Shown in pieces: positions 18,182-27,342 of a stretch of DNA of 64,000 nucleotides. The number at the start of each line of letters is the position of its first letter. The first letter of the stretch is position 1. The position numbers were made by a program, and so were the translations under genes. The stretch spans positions 1 to 64,000 of the forward strand of contig NZ_LXYI01000029.1 of assembly GCF_001650875.1 (NCBI RefSeq). The letters run 5' to 3'. The notes beneath the pieces are model-generated. The model ran no database searches. It had not been told where the DNA came from and saw only the letters and a list, made by a program, of their open reading frames with translations. Source of the stretch: Sulfitobacter sp. EhC04 (lineage in GTDB: Bacteria; Pseudomonadota; Alphaproteobacteria; Rhodobacterales; Rhodobacteraceae).

Positions 18182-19279
18182 ATGGATAACGAAGATCGTC
18201 GTTTCAAAGTGGTCGGACGCGCGGCGGGCAGCAACCATGCCGGGCGGTTCGAGCGGCACGAAAGGGTGCAGGTCGATGACGGCTGGACGCCGGAAACAGA
18301 CCTGCCGGTGCTGCGCACCCAGACCGCAATCGAGGTGCCGCGCAGCCTGATTTCCTACAACGCCTCGCCGGATCTGCCCTTTGACCGGTCGATCAACCCC
18401 TACCGGGGCTGCGAACATGGCTGCGTCTATTGTTTTGCACGGCCCAGCCACGCCTATCTCGGCCTGTCGCCGGGGCTGGATTTCGAAACCCGGCTGGTGG
18501 CGCGCCCCGATGCGCCCCAGGTGCTCAAGAGGGAGCTGGCCGCCAGATCCTACAAGGTGGCCCCGATTGCCATCGGCACCAATACCGACCCCTATCAGCC
18601 GATCGAACGGGAGCATGAGATCATGCGCGCCTGCCTGCGGGTGCTGTCGGATGCCGGGCATCCGGTGGCCATCGTGACCAAGGGCGCGCTGATCGAGCGC
18701 GACATCGACATTCTGGGCGACATGGCGCGGCGCGGGCTGGTGCGGGTCGGCATCTCGGTGACCACGCTGGACGCAAAACTCAGCCGGTTGATGGAGCCGC
18801 GCGCCCCCGCGCCCCGGCGGCGGTTGCAGGTGATCCGGTCGCTGGCCGGGGCGGGGATTCCGGTGCGGATCATGGCCTCGCCGATGATCCCGGCGCTGAC
18901 CGATCCGGAACTGGAAAACATCCTGCGGGCGGGCAGGGATGCAGGCGCGCGCCATGCAAGCTGGATCATGCTGCGCCTGCCGCGTGAGGTCTCTCCGCTG
19001 GTGCAGGACTGGCTGGCGCAGCATTTCCCGGACCGGGCAGGGCGCATCATGGCGCGCCTGCGCGAGATGCATGGCGGCCGCGAATACGATGCCACCTGGC
19101 ACCGAAGGATGCGCGGCGAGGGACCCTATGCCGAGATGGTGGCGCAGCGGTTCAATGTGGCGGTGAAACGTCTGGGCCTCAAACTGCGCGCCAACCCGAT
19201 GCGCTGCGACCTGTTTCATCCGCCGCACAAGGAAACCGCGCAGATGTCGTTGTTCTACAGCGTCCCGCCTTTAACCTGA
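18182..19279 (+). CDS. PA0069-family radical SAM protein
   Basis: 365 residues, related to the SPL-like/PA0069 radical SAM family. The [4Fe-4S] ligands are Cys77, Cys81 and Cys84 in CEHGCVYC, preceded by SINPYRG. The TIM-barrel core includes IGTNTDPYQPIEREHEIMR, IVTKGALIERD, VGISVTTLD and the C-terminal LRANPMRCDLFHPP. The substrate is unknown. An upstream in-frame extension is unlikely. The last residues (about SVPPLT) and the stop codon lie inside a dispersed palindromic repeat (19256-19355), so the natural C-terminus was probably altered by the repeat. It is divergent from the corrinoid protein gene. Confidence 0.9.
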   Translation: MDNEDRRFKVVGRAAGSNHAGRFERHERVQVDDGWTPETDLPVLRTQTAIEVPRSLISYNASPDLPFDRSINPYRGCEHGCVYCFARPSHAYLGLSPGLDFETRLVARPDAPQVLKRELAARSYKVAPIAIGTNTDPYQPIEREHEIMRACLRVLSDAGHPVAIVTKGALIERDIDILGDMARRGLVRVGISVTTLDAKLSRLMEPRAPAPRRRLQVIRSLAGAGIPVRIMASPMIPALTDPELENILRAGRDAGARHASWIMLRLPREVSPLVQDWLAQHFPDRAGRIMARLREMHGGREYDATWHRRMRGEGPYAEMVAQRFNVAVKRLGLKLRANPMRCDLFHPPHKETAQMSLFYSVPPLT

Positions 19280-19355
19280 AGCATACCCCATCGCCAATGT
19301 CCCGAGAGCGCGCAGCGCGGCAGGGTATTGGCGATTCAAGTTTAAGGCGGGGCGC
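19256..19355. repeat. Dispersed nested palindrome, copy A
   Basis: About 100-bp imperfect palindrome. Outer arms AGCGTCCCGCCTTTAA / TTTAAGGCGGGGCGC enclose inner arms CGCCAAT / ATTGGCG around a GC-rich core. It shares its sequence with copies B (33012-33105) and C (50111-50210). It overlaps the last codons and stop of the radical SAM gene. Confidence 0.9.
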
Positions 19356-19756
19356 AGTAGGGCCTAAAGAGTCCGGCCTGCGCAACACCAAATTGATCGT
19401 CCATGTGCAGTGATAACCGACAAGGGTGGTAAGAGACGACCGGCGCCTTCGGCTTGATACCGGGCCTGGGTGAAAGACCGCAAGGTCCCGCTCACCGAGC
19501 TTTCGCGCGCCTTGCGGCGACGGATCGAATGGAGCCCGTTGTTGCATGAGGCGCTGGCCGCCTCGCTTCATTGCGGAAGGCAGGCGATGGGCCATGAACC
19601 GTCGTAAGCCCCCCATGTCGAAACATGCAAGGGACGGCAGCCCTTGGCTGGCTGTCCCGTGCGCAGCGTTAACGGAATAGAAATGTGTATTAACAATGTG
19701 TTGGGTAACCCATGGGTTACCCGCCTGCCAGTTCTGCCGCCCGGTGGCTGCCGGGG
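19356..19756. other. Intergenic between repeat A and the homocysteine methyltransferase gene
   Basis: No gene supported. It contains an imperfect hairpin at about 19631-19660 (GGGACGGCAGCC / GGCTGGCTGTCCC). A perfect 20-bp palindrome at 19703-19722 (GGGTAACCC-AT-GGGTTACCC) lies 35 nt beyond the stop of the convergent methyltransferase gene. Neither has a clear T-run. Confidence 0.4.
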
Positions 19757-20770
19757 TCAGCCCCTGCGGCGGCCCTTGCGTGGGGCGCGTACCGGGCCCT
19801 GGCCGTCGGTGCCGTCGCTTGCCGAGGAAAAATCACCCAATGTGGCGGCGATCTCTTCCAGTGTCGGGGCGTCGCCCTTGGGCTGGCTGTCCAGTGCCGC
19901 GCGCATGGCCACCAGGTGCTCCGGCATGGTGCCACAGCAGCCGCCGATGATCGTGGCCCCGCAGTTGCGCGCCATCACCGCGTATTTGCCCATCAGTTCC
20001 GGCGTGCCGTCATAGTGGATATGACCGTCGTGATACTTCGGAATACCCGCATTGCCCTTGGAGATGATCGGCAATGTGCCGCCCTTGGCAGCAAAGCCCA
20101 GCACCGTGCGCAAAAGGTCCGATGCCCCGGTGCCGCAATTCGCGCCATAGGCCATGGGCCGGTTGTCCAACCCATGCACCATATCGACCATCGCCTCGGA
20201 GGTGACGCCCATCATGGTCCGGCCCGCCGTGTCGAAACTCATCGTGCCGCACCAGTCCAGACCGGCCAGTGCAAAACCTTCGGCGGCGGCCTTGTATTCT
20301 TCCGGCGCGCTGATCGTTTCCAGCCAGCCGATATCGACCCCACCGGCCTTCAATCCATCGGCGGCCTCGTGAAACATCTCGACGGCCGATGCATGGCTCA
20401 GGGTGCCGACCGGCTCCATGATCTCGCCGGTTGGCCCGACCGAGCCTGCCACGATCACCTTGCGCCCGGCGGTGTCAGCCACCTCGCGCGCCAGTTCGGC
20501 AGAGACGCGGGCCAGCTCATGCACCCGCTTTTCCGCGCCATGCAGTTTCAGGCGCGAGGCATTGGCCCCAAAGCTGTTGGTCAGGAACAGGTCGCTGCCA
20601 CTGTCCACCGCGCCCTTGTACAGCTTGATGATGTTCTGCGGCTCGTCAACATTCCACATCTCGGGCGCGTCGCCAGACATCAGCCCCATGTTGAACAGGT
20701 TGGTCCCGGTGGCCCCGTCGGCCAGCAGAAAGCCTTTTTCGGCCAGAAGATCGGTGAATGGATTTGACAT
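19757..20770 (-). CDS. bmt: Betaine-homocysteine/cobalamin-dependent homocysteine S-methyltransferase family protein
   Basis: 337 residues with the homocysteine S-methyltransferase barrel. Key features are LLADGATGTNLFNMG, LTNSFGANASRL, GSVGPTGEI, GANCGTGASD and the zinc-binding GGCCGTMPEHL near residue 290. It transfers methyl groups to homocysteine from a donor such as glycine betaine or a methylated corrinoid. The donor cannot be read from sequence. The C-terminus is a low-complexity basic tail (PVRAPRKGRRRG). It lies 33 nt after the MprF-like gene on the same strand. In roseobacters this gene type often clusters with the corrinoid protein and DUF1638, both present here. Confidence 0.9.
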   Translation of the reverse strand: MSNPFTDLLAEKGFLLADGATGTNLFNMGLMSGDAPEMWNVDEPQNIIKLYKGAVDSGSDLFLTNSFGANASRLKLHGAEKRVHELARVSAELAREVADTAGRKVIVAGSVGPTGEIMEPVGTLSHASAVEMFHEAADGLKAGGVDIGWLETISAPEEYKAAAEGFALAGLDWCGTMSFDTAGRTMMGVTSEAMVDMVHGLDNRPMAYGANCGTGASDLLRTVLGFAAKGGTLPIISKGNAGIPKYHDGHIHYDGTPELMGKYAVMARNCGATIIGGCCGTMPEHLVAMRAALDSQPKGDAPTLEEIAATLGDFSSASDGTDGQGPVRAPRKGRRRG

Positions 20771-20803
20771 CAGCTATACTCCGCGCGTGGTCCTTTGCCT
20801 ATT

Positions 20804-22678
20804 TCACGCAGCCCGCCTTGGGGCAAGTTCATATTCTTCATCACCTTCATGAACCTCAAACCGGGTGCCCGGCGCCGGGTCTGGCGGATGGTGGACTTCG
20901 CGTGCGATATCGGCAAGGCAAAGCGCCAGCGCGATGCGGCTCGGTGCCGCGACATAGCGGGGCGACCAGCGCGGGGCGAAGCCGGATTTGAACTGCCGCA
21001 GCCCCGCCGCTCCGGTCCGCGCCAGCAGACGCGCGCGCAGTGGGGCCGACAGGCGATGTTTCAGCGCCGGTATATCCGGCACGGCAGCCAGGCTGAACCC
21101 GGTCCTGCCCGCCGCACGACCCGCCTCCAGCGCGGCGGTTACCAGCGCCTGCATCGTGCCGTCCGGGGCATCTGCCGACAGGCGCATCAGGTCCAGCGCC
21201 ATGTCCCGCGCGCCCGCGTGAAAGGTGGCAAACCCGATCAGCCTCTCGCCGTGCCAGGCCAGAAAAACCTGCTGACCCGCGATGTAGTCGGGGCAGTACC
21301 GCCCCATGGTGCCGCCGCGTGCCGGGCCGTTCCGGCGCTGCCAGCAGGCATCAACTGCGGCCATCCGGGACAGCGGCAATGGCGTGGCGGGCATCACCCG
21401 CACCCCGGATTTTTCCGCCTGACGCAGCTTGCGGCGCAATCCTCTGCGGGCCGGTTGGTCCAGATCAAAGGTCTGCGGGTTCAGCAATGCCTCCTCAGCG
21501 ATGCGCAGGACCTGCCAGCCCTGCGACCGGGCAAATGCCGCCTCCCGTGCGGTGCATTTGTAAAGACAGGCCAGCCGGTTCTCCCACCGCGCGTGGCCCC
21601 GCAAGGCGGTCAGGGCGGCGGGCGTGGTCAGCGGTGCGGCGCCGGGCAGCACAACCAGCGCCTGACCACTGCGCCAAAGCGCCATTGCACTGCCGCCAAG
21701 CTGTTCCACCTGGCCACCGTTCTGCCGCAACAGACCCAGTTCCGCGCGCCCTTCGCCATGGGGGATTGGCGCGGGCGGTGCCGGAACCTTCAGCGACAGG
21801 GGCCGGATCAGGGCCAGCGCGCCAATCACCGCAGGCAGCGCGTAATACAGTGCGCGGTATCCCATGATCGCAGCAATCAGCGCCGCATCCGGGACAGCAG
21901 GCAGCAGGCTGAGCAGGACCAGCTCAAACGGGCCAACCCCACCCGGCGCGCCCGACAGCAGCCCGGCACCAAAGGCCAGCAGGAACACCGGCAGGAAGAG
22001 GGCGAAGCCGACTGTGCCTGCCGGGACCAGCAGGTAAAGCACCAGCGCCGCTGCCAGCATGTCCAAAGCGGCCCAAAGCACGATGGCACCCTGGGCCCGC
22101 AGCGTCGGCAGGCTGGGCCACCACCGCGCCAGACGCAGGCGCGGGCCAAAGGCCAGCAGACCGGAACAAAGCGGCAGCAGGGGCAGCGCGATGGCGGCAG
22201 GCAATATGGTCCGGCCCGGCGCGGGCAGGACGGTGCAGGCCAGCGCGGTGATCCAGAGCCAGGCGGCCAGAAAACTGAGCGAGACAAAGACCGACAGTTG
22301 CAACGCGCGCCCGACCCCCAGACCGGGCAGCAGGCGATGGCGCACCAGCGCGCCGGTGACCACCCCAAAGCCGAGGGTCTGGGCCAGTGCAATGGCGATC
22401 ACGCCACTGCGCCGGGCGACCGCTGGCGGCACCCCGGTGCCGAAATGGCGGTGCGACAACCCGTCGTATCGTCCCATGGCCCAGAAGCTGACCGCGACAC
22501 AGCCAAGTGCCAGAAAGATGTTGAACCCGCCGCCAGTCAGGCTGGCGGGCAGGGCGGTGGGCATGTTTTGGCCGACCTGCTGATGGACCAGCCACAGACA
22601 GCCCGCCGTGAGGGCCAAAGGCCCCAGAAAACGCGCGCCCCGCGCCAGATGCCGCGATGCGGCTGCGATATTTGCCAT
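20804..22678 (-). CDS. MprF-like protein: flippase-type membrane domain fused to DUF2156 aminoacyltransferase-like domain
   Basis: 624 residues. The N-terminal ~320 residues hold about eight transmembrane helices, with the LSGAPGGVGPFELVLLSLLP signature of LPG-synthase flippases. The C-terminal ~290 residues are a GNAT-like DUF2156 domain (LLRQNGG..., RRGLRRKLRQAEKSG, FATFHAG, DLMRLSADAPDGTMQALV). MprF proteins add Lys or Ala from aminoacyl-tRNA to phosphatidylglycerol and flip the product, giving resistance to cationic peptides. Aminoacyl specificity is not predictable. The overall length is shorter than Gram-positive MprF (~840). Confidence 0.88.
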   Translation of the reverse strand: MANIAAASRHLARGARFLGPLALTAGCLWLVHQQVGQNMPTALPASLTGGGFNIFLALGCVAVSFWAMGRYDGLSHRHFGTGVPPAVARRSGVIAIALAQTLGFGVVTGALVRHRLLPGLGVGRALQLSVFVSLSFLAAWLWITALACTVLPAPGRTILPAAIALPLLPLCSGLLAFGPRLRLARWWPSLPTLRAQGAIVLWAALDMLAAALVLYLLVPAGTVGFALFLPVFLLAFGAGLLSGAPGGVGPFELVLLSLLPAVPDAALIAAIMGYRALYYALPAVIGALALIRPLSLKVPAPPAPIPHGEGRAELGLLRQNGGQVEQLGGSAMALWRSGQALVVLPGAAPLTTPAALTALRGHARWENRLACLYKCTAREAAFARSQGWQVLRIAEEALLNPQTFDLDQPARRGLRRKLRQAEKSGVRVMPATPLPLSRMAAVDACWQRRNGPARGGTMGRYCPDYIAGQQVFLAWHGERLIGFATFHAGARDMALDLMRLSADAPDGTMQALVTAALEAGRAAGRTGFSLAAVPDIPALKHRLSAPLRARLLARTGAAGLRQFKSGFAPRWSPRYVAAPSRIALALCLADIAREVHHPPDPAPGTRFEVHEGDEEYELAPRRAA

Positions 22679-22762
22679 GGTTTGCTGTCCCCCGTATCAC
22701 CCATGCGCAGCGACAATAGGGGGCGGGAGCGGTCAAAAGGTTAAGCTGTGGCCATGAAACGC

Positions 22763-22797
22763 AAAAACGCGCCTTCCATTTGAATGAAAGACGCGTT
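22763..22797 (-). terminator. Intrinsic terminator downstream of the DUF1476 gene
   Basis: On the minus strand a ~15-bp stem (AACGCGTCTTTCATT / AATGGAAGGCGCGTT, with G-U pairs) is followed by TTTTTG, about 55 nt past the DUF1476 stop. Confidence 0.8.
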
Positions 22798-22852
22798 GAA
22801 TTGTTGCGGAAGGCGGGCCTTTGCGGAGGCCCTTCGCGCCGGGTCTCAGATC

Positions 22853-23170
22853 TCAGTCGATCTCGCTCAGGATCTGGGCCTTTGCCTCGGTCATCAGGGC
22901 GGACATCTTGGCGCGGATCGTGGCCTCATCCGCCTTGTCGCCCAGATCGCCCGAGACCTTGCGAAAGACGTCTTCGTCGCCCGCTTCCTCGAAATCCGAC
23001 TTGATCACCTCACGGGCATATTCCGTTGCCGCATCGCCGGTCTTGCCCAGCAGGTCGGCAGCCCAGAGACCCAGCAGCTTGTTGCGCCGCGCCTCGGCCT
23101 TGAACTGCATTTCAGCGTCATGGGCGTATTTGTTCTCAAAGGCGTTCTCGCGGTCTTTCATCGTGGTCAT
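22853..23170 (-). CDS. DUF1476 protein, F1Fo-ATP synthase zeta inhibitor subunit family
   Basis: 105 residues. DUF1476 includes the alphaproteobacterial zeta subunit that inhibits rotation of the F1-ATPase, first described in Paracoccus. Typical features are [31 protein letters not shown] at the N-terminus (the inhibitory helix), then a four-helix bundle with [21 protein letters not shown]. The length fits the family (~104-108). GGGAG is 8 nt before the ATG. It is divergent from purC. Confidence 0.93.
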   Translation of the reverse strand: MTTMKDRENAFENKYAHDAEMQFKAEARRNKLLGLWAADLLGKTGDAATEYAREVIKSDFEEAGDEDVFRKVSGDLGDKADEATIRAKMSALMTEAKAQILSEID

Positions 23171-23343
23171 CGGGTTCTCCCTGGCAATATCTGTCTGACC
23201 ATAGATGTGGGTGCAGGGGCGGGCGGACGCAAGGGAAAACCGGCCCAAGGCGTGCTTGCGGTGCGCGCACCCATAGACTAAGAGGAGCGCAAACGGGCCT
23301 TGCATCTTTTCTCCCGGCTGGCCCCCTTGCGGAAAGGACGCCC

Positions 23344-24105
23344 ATGGCCCGGCGCACCAAGATTTACGAAGGCAAAGCGAAAATCCTCTACGAAGGTCCG
23401 GAACCCGGCACCATCGTGCAGTATTTCAAGGATGACGCCACCGCCTTCAACGCGCAGAAGAAGGACGTGATCGAGGGCAAGGGCGTGTTGAACAACCGCC
23501 TGAGCGAATTTTTCATGACCGGGTTGAACCAGATCGGGGTGCCGACGCATTTCATCAAGCGGCTGAACATGCGCGAACAACTGGTGCGCCAGTGCGAGAT
23601 CATCCCGCTGGAAGTGATTGTGCGCAACTTCGCCGCCGGGTCGATGGCCAAGCGGCTGGGGATCGAGGAGGGGCTGCAACTGCCGCGTCCGATCGTCGAA
23701 TATTGCTACAAGGACGACAAGCTGGGCGATCCGCTGGTCACCGAGGAACATATCGCGGCCTTTGGCTGGGCCAGCCAGCAGGACATGGACGATATCCTGA
23801 GCCTTGCGCTGCGGGTGAACGATTTCCTCAGTGGCGTGATGATGGCGGTCGGGATCAAGCTGGTGGATTTCAAGATCGAGATCGGCCGCGTCTATGACGG
23901 CGATTTCCAGCGCCTGATCATCGCAGACGAGATCAGCCCGGACAGTTGCCGGTTGTGGGACATCGAGACTGGTCAGAAGCTGGACAAGGACGTGTTCCGC
24001 CGTGACCTTGGTTCACTCACCGACGCCTATACCGAAGTGGCGCGCCGGTTGGGTGTGATGCCCAAGTCCTCCACGCCGATTTCCAAACCGACCCTCATCA
24101 ACTGA
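23344..24105 (+). CDS. purC: Phosphoribosylaminoimidazole-succinocarboxamide synthase
   Basis: 253-residue SAICAR synthetase, joining CAIR and aspartate with ATP. Motifs are [56 protein letters not shown], the [10 protein letters not shown] block and [13 protein letters not shown]. This is the usual length for alphaproteobacterial PurC. It heads a purC-purS-(DUF3592)-purQ cluster. Confidence 0.98.
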   Translation: MARRTKIYEGKAKILYEGPEPGTIVQYFKDDATAFNAQKKDVIEGKGVLNNRLSEFFMTGLNQIGVPTHFIKRLNMREQLVRQCEIIPLEVIVRNFAAGSMAKRLGIEEGLQLPRPIVEYCYKDDKLGDPLVTEEHIAAFGWASQQDMDDILSLALRVNDFLSGVMMAVGIKLVDFKIEIGRVYDGDFQRLIIADEISPDSCRLWDIETGQKLDKDVFRRDLGSLTDAYTEVARRLGVMPKSSTPISKPTLIN

Positions 24106-24136
24106 GGCGGGCGGGACAGAGGCGGGCGGGGCGCTT

Positions 24137-24158
24137 GAGTATTTTTGGCATAAAGAAG
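24137..24158. repeat. Short repeated intergenic motif (GAGTATTTTTGGC type), copy 1
   Basis: GAGTATTTTTGGCATAAAGAAG between purC and purS, preceded by a GC-rich stretch. It is related to the motifs at 51491-51551 and 62831-62873. It ends about 15 nt before the purS start. Confidence 0.5.
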
Positions 24159-24172
24159 CGAGGGGACGCGCC

Positions 24173-24403
24173 ATGAAAGCACGCGTGCATGTGATGTTGA
24201 AGAACGGGGTCCTGGACCCCCAGGGCGAAGCAGTGCGTCATGCGCTTGGCGCGCTTGGCTTTGACGGGGTCAACGGGGTGCGCCAGGGCAAGGTGATCGA
24301 ACTGGACCTGGCCGAGGGCACCACCGAGGCTGATGTGACGGCGATGTGCGAAAAACTGCTGGCCAATACGGTGATCGAATCCTACGCGGTGGATATCGGG
24401 TAG
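24173..24403 (+). CDS. purS: Phosphoribosylformylglycinamidine synthase subunit PurS
   Basis: 76 residues, the small structural subunit of the three-part FGAM synthase (PurL-PurQ-PurS). Typical sequence includes VHVMLKNGVLDPQGEAVRHALGALG, GVRQGKVIELDL and CEKLLANTVIESYAVDI. purQ follows one gene later. purL is not in the window. Confidence 0.97.
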   Translation: MKARVHVMLKNGVLDPQGEAVRHALGALGFDGVNGVRQGKVIELDLAEGTTEADVTAMCEKLLANTVIESYAVDIG

Positions 24404-24410
24404 TTCCGGC

Positions 24411-24878
24411 GTGAGCCGCCCCTATTTGTGGCGTAACGATGTGACAGGCCGCGCGGTCAGCTGGCGGGTCTGGGTGCTGATCTGGCTTTGTCCGGTCATT
24501 TTCGCGCTGGCTGCGGTCTGGCTTTTTGCCCAGACGTGGTACGATCTGACCCATAGCGTCGAGGCCGACGCGCAGGTCGTGCGCATTTACCGTTGGGATG
24601 ACACCGGCGGGGTCGCGCCCCTGATGCGCTATACAGACCCGCAAGGACAGACGCATGAGGCAACGCCGGGATTGCGTCACCCCGATTGGGATTTCGAGAT
24701 TGGCAGCACCCGTCCGATCCGCTATTTCCCCGACAGGCAGGGCGACATCATCCTGCCCGGTGCGCATAACTGGTTCGTGGCGCAGGTCATCGCGGTGATC
24801 GCGCTGGTTCTTGTGATCCCTGCACTGATTTTGCACAGGCGCTTGCGCCGATGGCTGAAAGAAAGGTCCGTGGCATGA
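24411..24878 (+). CDS. DUF3592 family membrane protein
   Basis: 155 residues with GTG start 7 nt after purS. Two transmembrane helices (about 20-42 and 122-145) flank an extracytoplasmic beta-rich domain ([31 protein letters not shown]...[12 protein letters not shown]), the DUF3592 pattern. Its stop overlaps the purQ start (ATGA), so it is translationally coupled within the purine operon. I know of no role for this family in purine synthesis. Confidence 0.8.
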   Translation: MSRPYLWRNDVTGRAVSWRVWVLIWLCPVIFALAAVWLFAQTWYDLTHSVEADAQVVRIYRWDDTGGVAPLMRYTDPQGQTHEATPGLRHPDWDFEIGSTRPIRYFPDRQGDIILPGAHNWFVAQVIAVIALVLVIPALILHRRLRRWLKERSVA

Positions 24879-25543
24879 AAGCTGCTGTTGTCGTATTCCC
24901 GGGGTCCAATTGCGACCGCGATCTTGCCGTGGCTTTGCGGGCTGCGGGGGCGGAGGTTCAGATGGTCTGGCACAAGGACAGCGCGCTGCCCGAGGGAATC
25001 GACATGGTCGGCATTCCCGGCGGGTTCTCCTATGGCGATTACCTGCGCTGCGGGGCCATTGCCGCGCAATCCCCGATCTGTGGCGCGGTCAAGGCCCATG
25101 CGGAGCGCGGCGGTTACGTGCTGGGGATCTGCAACGGTTTTCAGGTGCTGACGGAAACCGGGCTGCTGCCGGGGGCCCTGCTGCGCAATGCGGGGCTGAA
25201 ATATATCTGCAAGACCGTGGGCCTGAAGGTGGAGACATCGGACAGCGATTTCACCGCAGGCTATAACGCCGGTGACGTGATCGACATTCCGATTGCGCAT
25301 CACGACGGCAATTATTTTGCCGATGCGGACACCCTTGCCCGGTTGAAGGGCGATGACCGCGTGGCCTTTACCTATACCGACAACCCGAACGGGGCGCAGG
25401 CGGACATTGCCGGCATCCTGTCTGCGAACCGCAGGGTGCTGGGCATGATGCCGCACCCCGAGCGGGCGGCGGACGCGGGCCATGGCGGCACCGACGGGGT
25501 GGCGCTCTTCCGCGCATTGGCCGGGGCGCTGATCACGGCCTGA
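24875..25543 (+). CDS. purQ: Phosphoribosylformylglycinamidine synthase subunit PurQ
   Basis: 222-residue class I glutamine amidotransferase supplying ammonia to PurL. The catalytic nucleophile is Cys86 in [10 protein letters not shown], and the His/Glu pair lies in GMMPHPERA near residue 197. The N-terminus [14 protein letters not shown] is family-typical. I chose ATG 24875, which overlaps the DUF3592 stop, over an upstream ATG at 24851. Confidence 0.98.
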   Translation: MKAAVVVFPGSNCDRDLAVALRAAGAEVQMVWHKDSALPEGIDMVGIPGGFSYGDYLRCGAIAAQSPICGAVKAHAERGGYVLGICNGFQVLTETGLLPGALLRNAGLKYICKTVGLKVETSDSDFTAGYNAGDVIDIPIAHHDGNYFADADTLARLKGDDRVAFTYTDNPNGAQADIAGILSANRRVLGMMPHPERAADAGHGGTDGVALFRALAGALITA

Positions 25544-25579
25544 CTTGAGTGCGCTGGCCCTTGCGCGTAGATTGCGCGG

Positions 25580-27337
25580 ATGGCGGAAGCAACTGACAAT
25601 CGGCGGACATTGACGGTCTCCTGGCGGGTCCGGGTGGCCATTGGCGTGCTGATGTTGCTGGCGGTTGCGGTGATTTCGGTCACCAACAGCCTGCTGACCG
25701 ACCGTTTTACCGAAAGCACCCGCAGCCGCGCGGAACTGCGGATTGCGCTTTATTCGGGGAACCTGCTGGCGGAGTTGCGCCAGAACGCGATTGTCCCGCA
25801 ACTGCTGGCGCGTGATCCCACGCTGATCGGCGCGCTGGAATCGGCGGATTATTCGCTCTCGACCCAGCGGCTGATCTCCTTTGTCGAGGAGATCGGGGCG
25901 GCGTCGCTGATGCTTTATGATCTGGACGGGCGCACGGTCGCTGCGACGGACCGCAACAAGCTGGGCGCGACCCATCGGTCGGATGCCTATTTTGTCGATG
26001 CGATCCGGTCCAATGCCACGATCTTCAGCACCATCAAGGTGGATGGCGGCGGCTACAAGTTCATGTATTCACGGCGTATTCAGGACGGCGGTGCCACGCT
26101 GGGCGTGATCGCGGTCGAGGTGGATCTGCAAAAGTTCGAACGCGCCTGGGCGGGTATTTCGGACGCGGTGATCGTGATGGACAGCGCCGGAGAGATCATT
26201 CTGGCGACCGAACCGCGCTGGCGTGGCCGGACCGAGCCTGAGGCGCTGTCGACCCAGCCCGCGCGCACTGCCATCGAGCGGGCGATCAAGGTGACCGCGG
26301 ACTGGACCGCGCTGCCGCCCGATGCCTATCTGCAGGGCGAGGCGGTGATGCGGCTGGAAAACAAGATTCCGTTCCGGGGCTGGCGCATGACCAGCTATAC
26401 CACCTACGCCTCGGTGCGCGAAAAGGTGAACGGCGTGCTGGCGCTGGAGGTGATGGGCTTTGCCATCCTGCTGGCGCTGGCGTTCTATTTCCTCAGCCGC
26501 CGCACCGCAGGCAGGCTGGCGATCTTTCAGCGCGAGTCGGCCAAGTTGCGCGCATTGAATGCGGCCTTGCAGCGGGAAATCGCCGAGCGCAAGAGGGTGC
26601 AGGAAACTCTGGCGGTGGCCGAACAGACGCTTGAGCAATCAAGCAAACTGGCGGCGCTGGGGGAAATGTCCGCCGCCGTGAGCCATGAATTGAACCAGCC
26701 GCTGGCGGCGATGAAGACCTATCTTGCCGGGGCGCGGCTGCTGCTGCGGCGCAACCGGCCGGAGGAGGCGCTGTCGTCTTTCGGGCGCATCGACGATCTG
26801 ATCGAGCGGATGGGCGCGATCACCCGGCAGCTGAAATCCTATGCCCGCAAGGGGCAGGAGGCATTTTCGCCGGTCGACATGGGGGCGGCGCTGGCCTCCA
26901 GCCTGTCGATGATGGAACCGCAGCTGCGCCAGCGGCAGGTCCAGATCAGCCGCATCCTGCCCGATGCCCCGGTGATGGTGATGGGCGACCGGATGCGGAT
27001 TGAACAGGTTCTGGTCAACCTCTTGCGCAATGCGCTGGACGCCACCAAGTCTGAAAGGAACCCGCAGGTGGAGATCATGCTGAGCGCGGGGGAGACGGCG
27101 ACACTGACCGTGCGCGACAACGGGCCGGGGATCGAAGACCTCGACGCGCTGTTCGAACCGTTCTACACGACCAAACAGCCCGGTGACGGCGTTGGTCTGG
27201 GCCTTGCCATCTCAAGCGGGATCGTCGCCGATCTGGGCGGCAGGCTGACGGCACGGAACGGACAGGGCGGTGGCGCAGTTTTTGAAATGCAACTGCCCAT
27301 TCTGGGCGACACGACAAATATGGAAGCGGCGGAGTAA
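25580..27337 (+). CDS. dctB: C4-dicarboxylate-type sensor histidine kinase
   Basis: 585 residues. TM1 is at ~16-36, a periplasmic PAS/Cache-like sensor at ~40-290 (LYDLDGRTVAATDRNKLG...YKFMYSRRIQDGG), TM2 at ~292-312, then a coiled coil (LRALNAALQREIAERKRVQETLAVAEQ). HisKA has its His at about 369 in AAVSHELNQPLAAMKTYL, and HATPase_c shows NLLRNALDATKSE, DNGPGIE and GVGLGLAIS. The ELNQPL H-box is the DctB/NtrB-like type. It is directly upstream of its response regulator (5-nt gap). No TRAP or DctA transporter lies nearby, so the regulated target is elsewhere. Confidence 0.92.
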   Translation: MAEATDNRRTLTVSWRVRVAIGVLMLLAVAVISVTNSLLTDRFTESTRSRAELRIALYSGNLLAELRQNAIVPQLLARDPTLIGALESADYSLSTQRLISFVEEIGAASLMLYDLDGRTVAATDRNKLGATHRSDAYFVDAIRSNATIFSTIKVDGGGYKFMYSRRIQDGGATLGVIAVEVDLQKFERAWAGISDAVIVMDSAGEIILATEPRWRGRTEPEALSTQPARTAIERAIKVTADWTALPPDAYLQGEAVMRLENKIPFRGWRMTSYTTYASVREKVNGVLALEVMGFAILLALAFYFLSRRTAGRLAIFQRESAKLRALNAALQREIAERKRVQETLAVAEQTLEQSSKLAALGEMSAAVSHELNQPLAAMKTYLAGARLLLRRNRPEEALSSFGRIDDLIERMGAITRQLKSYARKGQEAFSPVDMGAALASSLSMMEPQLRQRQVQISRILPDAPVMVMGDRMRIEQVLVNLLRNALDATKSERNPQVEIMLSAGETATLTVRDNGPGIEDLDALFEPFYTTKQPGDGVGLGLAISSGIVADLGGRLTARNGQGGGAVFEMQLPILGDTTNMEAAE

Positions 27338-27342
27338 CGGCT

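Noticed and set aside
20795-22744. Long plus-strand open frame opposite the MprF-like gene
   Set aside because: Low-complexity Gln/Arg/Gly translation with no domain. It is a codon-bias shadow of the minus-strand gene.
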